A stretch of 64,000 nt of DNA from Stenotrophomonas sp. GTDB taxonomy: Bacteria; Pseudomonadota; Gammaproteobacteria; Xanthomonadales; Xanthomonadaceae. Positions 45,156-54,365 of the stretch are shown in pieces. Positions within the stretch are counted from its first letter, which is position 1, and every line of letters begins with the position of its first letter. Both the position numbers and the translations under genes were made by a program. The notes below the pieces were generated by a model. The model saw nothing but the letters and a program-made list of their open reading frames with translations, made no database searches and was not told where the DNA came from. The stretch is taken from contig QFOV01000006.1 in NCBI GenBank assembly GCA_003248565.1, positions 1 to 64,000 on the forward strand, written 5' to 3'.

Positions 45156-45980
45156 ATGACAAAAAAAGCAAGCGGGTCTTTGCTGAGTCTAGGTAAGACC
45201 TTGATAGATAATCGAGATCTCGTCACCGGTTTGGCGAGACGTGAAATAGAAAGTCGCTATCGTGGGGCGACGATGGGTGTTCTATGGGCGCTGCTGAATC
45301 CATTGATAATGCTGTCTGTATACACGTTCTTTTTCACCGAAGTGCTTAGGTCGAAATGGCAAGGGATCGAGCAGCAGTCCAGTCTCGATTTTTCGCTGGT
45401 TTTGTTTCCTGGGTTGCTGGTATTTGCATTCTTCTCCGAATGCGTGGCCAGGGCTCCGACTTTGGTAACGGGTAATCAGAGCTACGTAAAAAAAATCGTA
45501 TTCCCTCTACAGATATTGCCAGTTGTCAATCTGATAAGCGCTCTGTTTCATGTATTGATTGGCTTTGTGATATGGATTTTCTTCTTTCTTGTAATCAAGG
45601 GGACGTTGCATCCGACAGTTGCGCTGGTGGTGTTTCCGCTGATTCCGCTGGGCTTTCTCACACTCGGCTTCTGCTGGGTGCTCGCGGCGCTCGGTACGTA
45701 TGTTCGGGACATTGCTCATATCGTTACGGGCTTGCTTGCGGCGTTGATTTTCCTCGCACCTATTTTCTATCCCATAACCGCACTCCCGGAGAAATATCGG
45801 GGCGCAATCATGCTTAATCCGATCAGTGTTGCGGTTGAACAAGTTCGTGCATTGCTTTATCACGGCACGATGATTGATTGGAATCAGTGGCTCATCTACC
45901 TTGGCGTATCGTTGCTGGTCGCGTGGTTTGGGCTTTGGGTTTTTCAGCGTGCGCGAGCCGGATTTGCCGATGTCCTCTGA
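45156..45980 (+). CDS. wzm: O-antigen ABC transporter permease
   Basis: This 274-residue ABC-2-type inner-membrane protein has six predicted transmembrane helices. Family landmarks are ARREIESRYRGATMGVLWALLNPL near the N-terminus, NQSYVKKIVFPLQILPV in the first cytoplasmic region, and IFLAPIFYPITALPEKYR and LNPISVAVEQVRAL near the end. It exports lipid-linked O-polysaccharide with Wzt. ATG at 45156 has AGGAAG about 10 bases upstream. It opens the LPS cluster and overlaps wzt by 11 bases. Codon use and AT content differ visibly from the genes to its left. Confidence 0.92.
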   Translation: MTKKASGSLLSLGKTLIDNRDLVTGLARREIESRYRGATMGVLWALLNPLIMLSVYTFFFTEVLRSKWQGIEQQSSLDFSLVLFPGLLVFAFFSECVARAPTLVTGNQSYVKKIVFPLQILPVVNLISALFHVLIGFVIWIFFFLVIKGTLHPTVALVVFPLIPLGFLTLGFCWVLAALGTYVRDIAHIVTGLLAALIFLAPIFYPITALPEKYRGAIMLNPISVAVEQVRALLYHGTMIDWNQWLIYLGVSLLVAWFGLWVFQRARAGFADVL

Positions 45981-47457
45981 CAATAATATTGCCATCCGAG
46001 TCGAAAACCTCGGAAAGTGCTACCAGATCTACCCCAAGCCGGCGACCCGGTTGAAGCAGGCTGCGGTAAATCGCGCTTGCGGATTGCTAGGTAAATCCGC
46101 GCCAAAATATTTTTCCGAATTCTGGGCTTTGAGGGATATTGGCTTCGAGGTCCCTAAAGGTGAGCCTTTTGGGGTGATCGGGCGCAACGGGAGTGGGAAG
46201 AGTACCCTGCTGCAGTTGATAACCGGAGTGCTTACGCCAACCGAAGGTTCGGTAACGACGCATGGCCGAATCGCAGCGCTGCTGGAATTGGGGTCGGGCT
46301 TCAATCCAGAATTCTCTGGACGCGAAAACATATATTTGAATGGAATGCTGCTTGGCCTGTCGAGGGCCGAGATTGATCTGCGATTTGATAGCATCGCTGC
46401 TTTCGCAGACATCGGTGATCATCTCGAGCGCCCGATCAAGACTTATTCCAGCGGCATGTTGGTGCGGCTGGCGTTCGCGGTGCAGGTACAGATAGATCCC
46501 GATATCCTGATCATTGATGAGGCTCTGGCCGTGGGCGATGCGCTTTTCCAGAAGCGTTGCTTTGCCAGAATCAATAGGCTGGCGGACGACGGGGTTACCA
46601 TACTTTTTGTTTCGCACGATCAGGAGACAGTCCGAACGGTTACTCGTCGGTCGCTGTTGCTGCATGAAGGCAAAGCGGTAGCCATGGGATCATCATCAGA
46701 GACGCTATTGGCTTACAGGCGCCTGATCAACAAGGAAGAATCCAAGTATTTTGCTTCCTTGGCTGAGCGGAAGATCGTGGTGGAGGGAGTTTCTCCCTCC
46801 GCCGATGATGTCAGCGCCGTCACGCCTGTAGTCGATGAGCGGGAGGTCGAGCAAGAAGACGTTGTGGCGTCAACCCATGGAAACGAGGATGTCATCGCCG
46901 ATGAAGTAGGCAGTGCTGTTGCCGTGCAGCCGGGTGCAGATGCCGCTGGGGCTGGCGTCGAGTTCGATGATACGTCGTTCGGTGTGGGCCACGCGGTCGT
47001 GCAGAAGGTTTCTACCATCGATGAAACCGGCGAGCCGTGCGCAGTGTTCTATCCTGGCGAAAAGGTGAAAATCAAGATCGAATTCAAGCTGTTGGCCGAT
47101 CTGTGCAACCTCAATGTTTCCTTGCGGATACGCAACAGGGAGGGGCTCAAGGTATATTCGTGGGGTACCCTTAACCAGGATATGCAGGTTGCTGCCGGCT
47201 TGCAGCAGATGCCGGTGTTTTGGCAGCGCAGTTTCCGAAACGGAGAGGAAGGCTCCGTCGAATTTGATTTTGTCTGCCCATTGGGGCCTGGCTTCTATGA
47301 GATCCAGGCTGCGGTTTCGCATGAAGGCCAGCCAGACTACTCCGAGCAAACATTGCTGCATTGGAAGGATGAGGCGGCTTTCTTTCAGGTGTTCATGGAT
47401 CAGAAAACCTACCATTTTGGCGGGAGTTTCGATCTAAGGATGAGTGCTTCATGGTGA
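45970..47457 (+). CDS. wzt: O-antigen ABC transporter ATPase with C-terminal carbohydrate-binding domain
   Basis: This 495-residue Wzt has a nucleotide-binding domain (about 8-250) with Walker A GRNGSGKST at 71-79, signature YSSGMLVRLAFAV, Walker B ILIIDEALAVGD and switch FVSHD. A Wzt_C-type beta-sandwich follows at about 335-495 (VKIKIEFKLLADLCNLNVSLRIRNREGL, FVCPLGPGFYEIQAAVSHEG). Such C-domains bind the modified non-reducing end of the O-polysaccharide before export. The linker at about 262-335 is unusually long and acidic (VVDEREVEQEDVV). It overlaps the next gene by seven bases, coupling it to the methyltransferase. Confidence 0.93.
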   Translation: MSSDNNIAIRVENLGKCYQIYPKPATRLKQAAVNRACGLLGKSAPKYFSEFWALRDIGFEVPKGEPFGVIGRNGSGKSTLLQLITGVLTPTEGSVTTHGRIAALLELGSGFNPEFSGRENIYLNGMLLGLSRAEIDLRFDSIAAFADIGDHLERPIKTYSSGMLVRLAFAVQVQIDPDILIIDEALAVGDALFQKRCFARINRLADDGVTILFVSHDQETVRTVTRRSLLLHEGKAVAMGSSSETLLAYRRLINKEESKYFASLAERKIVVEGVSPSADDVSAVTPVVDEREVEQEDVVASTHGNEDVIADEVGSAVAVQPGADAAGAGVEFDDTSFGVGHAVVQKVSTIDETGEPCAVFYPGEKVKIKIEFKLLADLCNLNVSLRIRNREGLKVYSWGTLNQDMQVAAGLQQMPVFWQRSFRNGEEGSVEFDFVCPLGPGFYEIQAAVSHEGQPDYSEQTLLHWKDEAAFFQVFMDQKTYHFGGSFDLRMSASW

Positions 47458-49928
47458 ACAGCCAACGCTTTGATGTTGATGATTTCGCCAAGAGCATCCG
47501 GGATGCTCTTGGGTTTGGTCGTTATCTGTGTCTTGGTAAGGAAGCAGACAAAATCTGCTCAAGTCTGCGCAGCAACTTGGTTGATGCGCAAACCGAGGAG
47601 GGCGCGCTTGCGCATCCGCATGCAGTGGTATTGGATCTGCGGAGTAATGCTGACGATCTATTGGCCCGGCTGCCTGAGATATTTGCCTGGCAGACACGTT
47701 ATGTCGTTGTTGTGCACGACATTGTCAATGAGGCCGAATTTGCTTTGCGGGAACGGGACTCGCTTGAAAAGCAGGTAATCTCCGCAGGTTTTAGAAAGGC
47801 CAGCGCGTATTACGATATCAACCCTTATGCGTCGCTGAACGTAGCGAGTGGCTGCTTCATCGCTCCGTTCGAACGGGTGCCTGATTCCGCGCTCGCCAAG
47901 TACAACTTGGAAATTCTGGAAGAAGAGCGCCTGCTGCATACCGACATGCTGCGCGAGACCGGACGCCGAAGTGATGCTCACTGCGTACGTTATCGTTATG
48001 CGGCGGAGCATATACGGCCTGGTGATCGGGTACTTGATGTGGCGTGTGGCTTGGGCTACGGCTCGCGCATGTTGTTTGAATCGTCGCTTGCGGCATCGGT
48101 GCACGGCATTGATCTGAGCGATTTTGGCGTGGCATACGCTGTTTCACATTACGGCATGGATGGATGTGTTCGATATACCGTTGGCGATGCTGAGAACCTC
48201 AGCACAATTGCCGATGCCAGTATCGATTTTATCGCGGCCTTCGAGACAATCGAGCATGTGCCAAATCCCGAGATTTACCTGCAGGAATTGAAGCGTGTCC
48301 TCGCCCCTGGTGGTCGCGTGATGCTGTGTGCGCCCAATGACTGGACCGATGAAACTGGCAAGGATCCAAATCCATTCCACCTTCACGTTTACACATGGGA
48401 TAAGTTGAAGGCCGAGGTCAGTTCGTACTTCCTGTTGGAGAAGGCTTTCATACAGGTAGCGGGTGGTGCGATGAAGTGCCATTTTTCGCCGCGTTCATGG
48501 TTGGAAGTTGATCCTGTCGAGCCCAGTTACGCTGAAGCGGAGTGGATTGTATTTTTGGGGATGAAAGATCCTACGGAGCCAGGTGAAGCGGTTTTCAAGG
48601 AAACTGCCTGGCGGATTCCTACCTCATCGCGTTTCAATGTCTCTGCGTTCGCCCGTGATTACGCCAATCCTTGGCTTGTCAAAGCCATGGTGGCGATAGG
48701 GCAGCGCTGTACCAATGCAGCGATACTTGACAGTTTTAGAAGGAAAGTCACTGCTGTTGCGCCAGCGCGTTCCGTGGATGCTGGAGCTGCACTTTGCGGT
48801 CAGATATACAGCTTTACGGAGCAGGCTGGCTATGCCGACCTGGATTCGCTCAGTAAGGCGGTCGTCGACTATCTCAGTATCAAGGGGCCGAATCCGCACC
48901 AACGTCGTTGGCAGGTATCGATCGCGTACGCTTATGGGTTTGCGAAATTCCTTGAAGGGGATGTCGATGGTGCCGAACACTACCTGCGTATCTGCTGCGA
49001 GATAGATCCGTTGCCTTATAGCCCGATACTTGGAAACAAGACCCTTGATGCGCTGTTTGTCAGGGCTGTGATATGCGTCGGGCGCGAAGACCTGCAAGGG
49101 GCGCGAACCTTGCTGCACAGATCTGTTGAACTGGTACGCCGTTGGTCAGCGGGCGGGGTGAGGAACTCGTGGCTGGGATCCTGGATGAACGTAGTGGGCC
49201 TTAGTAGCGCACCTTTGCCTTTTGGTCTCGCGGAAATGGCATTGCTTTTTGACAAAAGTGCCCGTTCAGCCTACATGCTATCAATCATTGATTCTGCCAA
49301 GCAGCGCCCGGGAGCTTTTGCACGGGAAGCGCGTGGTTTCCTCGAGCGACAGGTGGATCACCTGAGGCGTGAACTGCGCGGCTCCGTAATTGCCAATGAA
49401 CAGAAAACTTCCGAGGCGATTGGACTTATTGGCGATATGGAGCGCCTGCGGCAGCATTCTGATTCCCTTGGTGAAGAGCTGGTCGTGAGGAATCAGCGAT
49501 CTGAAGAGCTTGCTGTGGAGGTGCTGCGGCAAGCAGATAGGTCGCAAGAGTTGGCGGATCAGGTGGTAGCGCTTGATAAGCATGCGCAGGAGATTGCGCA
49601 GGAATCGCAGTTTCAGTTGCGATCGCGTGACTCAATCATTGCCGATGTTACGTCACGTAATGCGGAGTTGGTGGATAAACTCGCTGTGCAGGCGACCAAG
49701 AGCGAGGAAAGGTTGCAGACCGTGGTCGCAGATCTGCGATGCGAGATTGAATCGCGTGACGAAATCATCGCGAAGTTGTCCGTGGTGGAGGAGCATTCAC
49801 AGCGGCTGGCGGGGCAGATCCGGGAGCTTGATGAGCACGCCCAGCGGAACGCGCTTGAACTGGCTGCTGAAATTGAGTCGCGTGATCGCATCATTGCGGA
49901 ACTCCTGGCCAAGTTGCAAGGTGGCTAG
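47451..49928 (+). CDS. SAM methyltransferase with long C-terminal coiled coil (possible chain-terminator/ruler)
   Basis: This 825-residue protein has four parts. An N-terminal region (1-165) has no recognised family. A class I SAM methyltransferase follows at about 175-340 (motif I VLDVACGLGYGS at 194-205, acidic GIDLSD, FETIEHVPNPEIYL). A helical TPR-like stretch at about 480-620 includes AKFLEGDVDGAEHYLRICCEID. The C-terminal coiled coil (about 630-822) holds a duplicated 33-residue module at 701-733 and 786-818 sharing the HAQ...SRDxIIA pattern, with a third partial copy near 768. Wzt-coupled methyltransferases cap O-antigen chains, and in WbdD a coiled coil sets chain length. No kinase domain is visible. 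The ruler role is inference; the methyltransferase is firm. Confidence 0.75.
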   Translation: MVNSQRFDVDDFAKSIRDALGFGRYLCLGKEADKICSSLRSNLVDAQTEEGALAHPHAVVLDLRSNADDLLARLPEIFAWQTRYVVVVHDIVNEAEFALRERDSLEKQVISAGFRKASAYYDINPYASLNVASGCFIAPFERVPDSALAKYNLEILEEERLLHTDMLRETGRRSDAHCVRYRYAAEHIRPGDRVLDVACGLGYGSRMLFESSLAASVHGIDLSDFGVAYAVSHYGMDGCVRYTVGDAENLSTIADASIDFIAAFETIEHVPNPEIYLQELKRVLAPGGRVMLCAPNDWTDETGKDPNPFHLHVYTWDKLKAEVSSYFLLEKAFIQVAGGAMKCHFSPRSWLEVDPVEPSYAEAEWIVFLGMKDPTEPGEAVFKETAWRIPTSSRFNVSAFARDYANPWLVKAMVAIGQRCTNAAILDSFRRKVTAVAPARSVDAGAALCGQIYSFTEQAGYADLDSLSKAVVDYLSIKGPNPHQRRWQVSIAYAYGFAKFLEGDVDGAEHYLRICCEIDPLPYSPILGNKTLDALFVRAVICVGREDLQGARTLLHRSVELVRRWSAGGVRNSWLGSWMNVVGLSSAPLPFGLAEMALLFDKSARSAYMLSIIDSAKQRPGAFAREARGFLERQVDHLRRELRGSVIANEQKTSEAIGLIGDMERLRQHSDSLGEELVVRNQRSEELAVEVLRQADRSQELADQVVALDKHAQEIAQESQFQLRSRDSIIADVTSRNAELVDKLAVQATKSEERLQTVVADLRCEIESRDEIIAKLSVVEEHSQRLAGQIRELDEHAQRNALELAAEIESRDRIIAELLAKLQGG

Positions 49929-50007
49929 GTATGAGCGTCGGTAGTGTTATTCGAGCTGATTTTAAGTGTTGCATTGTTTATGCTGAGATGGAACTACAGG
50001 GGGTAAA

Positions 50008-53000
50008 GTGATAGGAATCGTGATGGTGACTTACAACGCCGCTGATGCAGCGATTGTAACGTTACGCAGCTTGGTCAAGGCCAAAAACAGCAGCGATTAC
50101 AAACTTGTGATCGTGGATAATGCATCGACTCCGGTGGAGCGCGATAGGATTCGCAAGCATGTCGAGTCCTGTGACGCCTTCGAGCAGGGGCAATGGCGGT
50201 TCATCCAGAGTGAGCGAAACCTCGGCTTCAGTGGCGGCAATAACGTTGGCATCAAGGCACTGTTGGAAGATGCCAGCGTTAGTCAATTTTGTCTGCTGAA
50301 CAGCGACGTCATAGTTACTGACGGATGGATTGATCGTCAGTTGGCGCACGATTTCGATGCGATCAGCGCGGTCACCAATCGCGCGGATAGCGAGCAGTGT
50401 GTTCCGGATCTGCAGCGTTTGGAGCTGAGCGAAGTCGCTGCCTCTGATGGCGCCTTTGAGCGTGCCTACCAGCTGGTAAAAGAGCAGGCAGAGCAGAGGT
50501 TCGTTGAGTTCAACGGCAGTCTGCAGGAATGCGATGTAACTTTTTTCTGTGTATTCATCAAGCGGGCGGTGCTTGAGGATGTGGGTCTGCTCGACGAGAC
50601 CTTCTTCCCGGGTGGTTTTGAAGACGACGACTATTGTCTACGCCTGCGTGCGAAGGGATACAGCATAGGTTTGGCGCGCGACGTCTACATTCATCATTTT
50701 GGATCGGCTTCTTTCGGGAAGCTTGACTACAGCTATTTTGCCGGCCGCGCGAAGGAGAACCTTCGCTATCTCCAGGCCAAACATGGAATTGTCTGGAAGC
50801 GCCGTCCCGAAAAATTGTTGGTCTCGTTCCTGGCGGATCTCCGCCACGCCTATCAAGGCTCGAGCGGACGTATCAGTAAACAGCAGACGCAGTTGTTGGA
50901 TCTGCACCTGCTGACACTCGATGGCATAGTTAGACACCATGCCATCGAATTCAGGAATCTGAGGGGCGAGTTTCAGCATTCCGGTAAGCGATCACGCCGA
51001 GTCTCGCAGGCTATCGAGCGCGCCGAGGCGTCTCCTTCCTTCGCTGAGGGGTGGGCGGCTTTTCATTCTGAAGTGAGCGAATTGCTTTCAGGTAAGGAGG
51101 CCGGAGTTGGGCAGATCGAATTGCTGCTTGACAGCGGGGCGCTGTTGGCTGACCAAGTGTGGAACGCGGTAGATGCCAACTTCAGTATCAATTCGTTGTT
51201 GCGCGGCAGCTCTACCGGCGCTGTTCAGGCGGCGCACAGTGCTACAGAGTGGGTACAGGAGGAGTGGTCCAAACGTTCTGGTTTGCGTAAAGCGATATGG
51301 GGTGCTGCCAAGGGAATCCAGTCGCTGCTTCGTTTCCGCGGGACAGTCTTTTTTGGCGGATACTTCTATCCGGAGCGCGAGAAGGATGGTTATTTCCAGC
51401 GAATTCAGATGGTCGATCGTTTGGTGTCCGATGGCTGGCGCCTCTACGTAGAGACGGCAGATCTTGTTGGGCGAACGTCGGTTATCGATCGGCCGCAGCC
51501 GAAGGTGATTGTCATTCGCTTGATCGGCGGGCGCGCGAAGAAGGCTGTGCTTTGGGCAGCGGTTATCGCCTTTGTTCTTCGTTCTCGCAAAATATATTTC
51601 CACAGTGTGCTGAGAATGCCCGATCTTGGCTTTGCCAAGTTGATGCGCTTGCCGTTTGTGAAGTCAGTGGTGGACATCCACGGGGTGGTGCCGGAAGAGT
51701 TCCGGATGCATGATGATTACTATAATGCAGTCAAGTACGAGCGTCTTGAGGAGTATGCGTTTGCTCATGCTGGGCGAGTCGTAGTTGTGTCGGGTGTCAT
51801 GCAGGAGTATCTGAAAAACAAATATCGTGACCTGCGGGCGCCGGTCTTCGTAAAGTTCCCGATGTTCCCGAGTTTTGTCCCTTATCTCGGGCGTAAGGAC
51901 AACCCCAAGCCTGTTGCCGTGTATGCCGGCGGCTTGCATAAATGGCAGCAGCCCGAGAAGACCCTGCGTAGCATGATTGCGAGCGCGGATGCATGCACCA
52001 GCTATTTTCTTTCTCCGGATCCTGAGGGTGCCGCGGAGATCGCATCTGAAATCGATCCGGATCATCGGGTTGTCTTTGATTCCATGAGTCACGAATCATT
52101 GATGAAGTTCTATCGACGATGTGACTTCGGCTATATCCTGCGCGAAGATTCAGTTGTCAACAATGTCGCCTGTCCAACCAAGATCGTGGAGTATCTGGCC
52201 AACGGAATCGTGCCGATCATCGACTCGGATCAGATCGGTGACTTCTCAGCGATGGGTATGCGCTCGGTAAGTGTGGAGGATTTCAAAGCAGGAATTCTTC
52301 CCGATGGTGACCAAATCGCGAAAATGGCTCAGTTCAATTTCGGCGTGTATCAGCGGATAAAGGCATTGCGCGACCGTGGTGCGGGCGAGTTGTCGAGCTA
52401 CCTGCTGGATATGGATCATGCCAATCCCTCGCTAGCGGATTCGGTGGACGGTGATACCGACGTTCTTGTGCAGGTTGGAAACTTTGAGGCGGGGGGACTC
52501 GAGAACGTCGTGCTGGAGCTCAATGAGTTCCTCCGAAGCTGTGGAATGAGGCTCACCTTGTTGGTGCTGGGGACACAAGGTCCTGCCGCTAAGCGAGCGC
52601 GTGAGTTGGGTCAGCGTTTGATCGGGATCGACTATTCGGCCGCGGCTTATCGAGAAGTTCTTCAGAAGCTGAAACCAAAGGTTGTCATTTCCCACTACTC
52701 AATCGAGGGCAGCGAGATATGTCAGGAACAGGACGTTCCGCTTATTCAGGTTATCCACAATATATACATGTGGCTCGCTGGTGAGGAGTTGACCAAGTTC
52801 AAGGAGGCTGCGGCGCGAACGCACAAGTTTGTGGCTGTCTCCGATGCGGTCAAGAATTACTCGGTGCAGCGTCTTGGCGTCGATGCGGATTTGTGCGAAG
52901 TTATCAATAACGGTATTGATGTTTCGCGTTTCGTCGAGTTTGACAGGCTTTCAGCGAGGAACAGGCTGCGTCATAAATACGGGATAGGGGTCCATGATTT

Positions 53001-53583
53001 CATTTTCCTGGACATGGCAGCAATCAACCATCAGAAAAACCATGCGGATGTTGTACGTGCTTTCAGCCACGCCGTACATGGTTGCGACAATGCCAAGTTG
53101 GTTGTTGTAGGACCTGCTTACGAGCCTGGCCTGCAGGCTGAGATTCTTGCGATCATCAAGAGTGCTGGGCTCGAGTCGCGCGTACTTGTTATCGAGCCAA
53201 CCAGCACGCCATGGGAGTTCTACGCGATGGCCGATGCCGTCGTCAGTGGTACCTTCTTCGAGGGTGGTCCGCTGACCTTGCTCGAAGCATTGGCAAGTGA
53301 CCTGCCGGTGATATACCCCAGGGTTGGTGTTGCTAGTGTTTTCGATGGCCTCCCCGGGGTCCACCTCATCGAGTCTGCTGTAAACATGTTGGAGTATGAT
53401 GGCGCTATAGATGGGCTCACGTCACGGGTCGGTTTTGTCCCTGATCTCACCGATATGATGATCAAGGTGTGGTGCAATCCGATACGGCCAGCGTTCGATC
53501 GTGAGCGGTTGGCATCGCTTGAGAAGGACTTCTCCTATATCAAGTACGCGCGATTGTTGTCGGAAATCAAAGAACGTACGTAA
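50008..53583 (+). CDS. Triple-domain glycosyltransferase (GT2 + GT4-like + GT4)
   Basis: This 1191-residue protein carries three predicted glycosyltransferase domains. The first (about 1-300) is GT2/GT-A, rhamnosyltransferase-like: VMVTYNAADAAIVTLRSL, VIVDNASTP, NLGFSGGNNVGI, LLNSDVIVTDGW, FFPGGFEDDDYCLRL. The second (about 440-800) is GT-B with PTKIVEYLANGIVPI. The third (about 816-1191) is GT4 with QVGNFEAGGLENVVLEL, INNGIDVSRF and the EGGPLTLLEALA ExxxxxxxE motif. It has no signal or membrane helix. GTG start with AGGGGG 6 bases upstream. As the only polymer-building gene in the locus, it could make a whole multi-linkage repeat, as WbdA or WsaE do; linkage and sugars are unknown. Confidence 0.85.
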   Translation: MIGIVMVTYNAADAAIVTLRSLVKAKNSSDYKLVIVDNASTPVERDRIRKHVESCDAFEQGQWRFIQSERNLGFSGGNNVGIKALLEDASVSQFCLLNSDVIVTDGWIDRQLAHDFDAISAVTNRADSEQCVPDLQRLELSEVAASDGAFERAYQLVKEQAEQRFVEFNGSLQECDVTFFCVFIKRAVLEDVGLLDETFFPGGFEDDDYCLRLRAKGYSIGLARDVYIHHFGSASFGKLDYSYFAGRAKENLRYLQAKHGIVWKRRPEKLLVSFLADLRHAYQGSSGRISKQQTQLLDLHLLTLDGIVRHHAIEFRNLRGEFQHSGKRSRRVSQAIERAEASPSFAEGWAAFHSEVSELLSGKEAGVGQIELLLDSGALLADQVWNAVDANFSINSLLRGSSTGAVQAAHSATEWVQEEWSKRSGLRKAIWGAAKGIQSLLRFRGTVFFGGYFYPEREKDGYFQRIQMVDRLVSDGWRLYVETADLVGRTSVIDRPQPKVIVIRLIGGRAKKAVLWAAVIAFVLRSRKIYFHSVLRMPDLGFAKLMRLPFVKSVVDIHGVVPEEFRMHDDYYNAVKYERLEEYAFAHAGRVVVVSGVMQEYLKNKYRDLRAPVFVKFPMFPSFVPYLGRKDNPKPVAVYAGGLHKWQQPEKTLRSMIASADACTSYFLSPDPEGAAEIASEIDPDHRVVFDSMSHESLMKFYRRCDFGYILREDSVVNNVACPTKIVEYLANGIVPIIDSDQIGDFSAMGMRSVSVEDFKAGILPDGDQIAKMAQFNFGVYQRIKALRDRGAGELSSYLLDMDHANPSLADSVDGDTDVLVQVGNFEAGGLENVVLELNEFLRSCGMRLTLLVLGTQGPAAKRARELGQRLIGIDYSAAAYREVLQKLKPKVVISHYSIEGSEICQEQDVPLIQVIHNIYMWLAGEELTKFKEAAARTHKFVAVSDAVKNYSVQRLGVDADLCEVINNGIDVSRFVEFDRLSARNRLRHKYGIGVHDFIFLDMAAINHQKNHADVVRAFSHAVHGCDNAKLVVVGPAYEPGLQAEILAIIKSAGLESRVLVIEPTSTPWEFYAMADAVVSGTFFEGGPLTLLEALASDLPVIYPRVGVASVFDGLPGVHLIESAVNMLEYDGAIDGLTSRVGFVPDLTDMMIKVWCNPIRPAFDRERLASLEKDFSYIKYARLLSEIKERT

Positions 53584-53615
53584 CTTTTCAAACAACCAAC
53601 GATTGGTATCAATAC

Positions 53616-54239
53616 ATGAATAAGATCTCCGTTTCTGTCGTTTCCTTGATGCTCGTTTCCGTGGTGGCGGGTTGCTCGAAGCCGGCACCGCTGGATTCAG
53701 ATGCCAGTGCTGCTCCGCAGGCTGCCGCAGCTGCGCCAGCGCCTGCCGCCGCTGCAGTGAGCGAAGAAGAAAAAAGCTACCAAGAAGGCGTCTCGTTGAT
53801 TGCTGCCAATGCACAAGGGCAGGATCTGGAAAATGCGGTGAATGCACTGCTCAAGGCTTCCGCTCTGGGTCATGCAGCTGCAAAGTTCGAACTGGCGAAG
53901 CTTTATCGTGATGGCAAGGGCGTAGATAAGAACCCTGGTGAAGCTACCAATCTGCTGCTCGCGTCAGCAGCCGCTGGAAACGGCGACGCTGCATTCGAGC
54001 TTGCCGGGATGTACGCGACCGGCGAGGGCATCGCCAAGAACGAGGGCGAGGCACTGAACATGTATCTCAAGGCGGCGCAGGCGGGTAACGCCGGTGCAGC
54101 GCTGAAGTTGGGTGAGGTATATGAAGGCGGTGTTGGCATTCCGGCGAATATCGGAGAGGCCAAGTCCTGGTATCAGAAGGCTGCAGATGCTGGTAACGCG
54201 CAAGCTGCTGAGAAGCTGAAGGCGCTCGAAGGCAAGTAA
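53616..54239 (+). CDS. Sel1-repeat lipoprotein
   Basis: This 207-residue lipoprotein has a lipobox at VSVVAGC (Cys20) and an Ala/Pro-rich linker (about 30-48). Three to four Sel1-like TPR repeats follow: AAKFELAKLYRDGKGVDKN, AAFELAGMYATGEGIAKN and AALKLGEVYEGGVGIPAN. Sel1 repeats mediate protein-protein contacts. The Asp at +10 tells nothing about sorting, but Ser at +2 is compatible with the outer membrane. It follows the glycosyltransferase gene by 32 bases on the same strand and ends at a strong terminator, so it may belong to the O-antigen transcript. No function in LPS assembly is known. Confidence 0.85.
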   Translation: MNKISVSVVSLMLVSVVAGCSKPAPLDSDASAAPQAAAAAPAPAAAAVSEEEKSYQEGVSLIAANAQGQDLENAVNALLKASALGHAAAKFELAKLYRDGKGVDKNPGEATNLLLASAAAGNGDAAFELAGMYATGEGIAKNEGEALNMYLKAAQAGNAGAALKLGEVYEGGVGIPANIGEAKSWYQKAADAGNAQAAEKLKALEGK

Positions 54240-54291
54240 GCCAGGGTAGTAAGGGATTGCGGAATACTCAACGGTGTTCCGATCAAGCCGG

Positions 54292-54322
54292 GCCAGTCAC
54301 GTGTAGTGACTGGCTTTTTTTT
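54292..54322 (+). terminator. Intrinsic terminator of the wzm-to-Sel1 transcript
   Basis: The perfect 9-bp stem GCCAGTCAC/GTGACTGGC with a short loop is followed by eight T residues, 52 bases after the Sel1 gene. Confidence 0.95.
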
Positions 54323-54365
54323 GGCTCAATCGCGTTTCCTGGTGAGTGTTCGGTAGCCTTACTTT

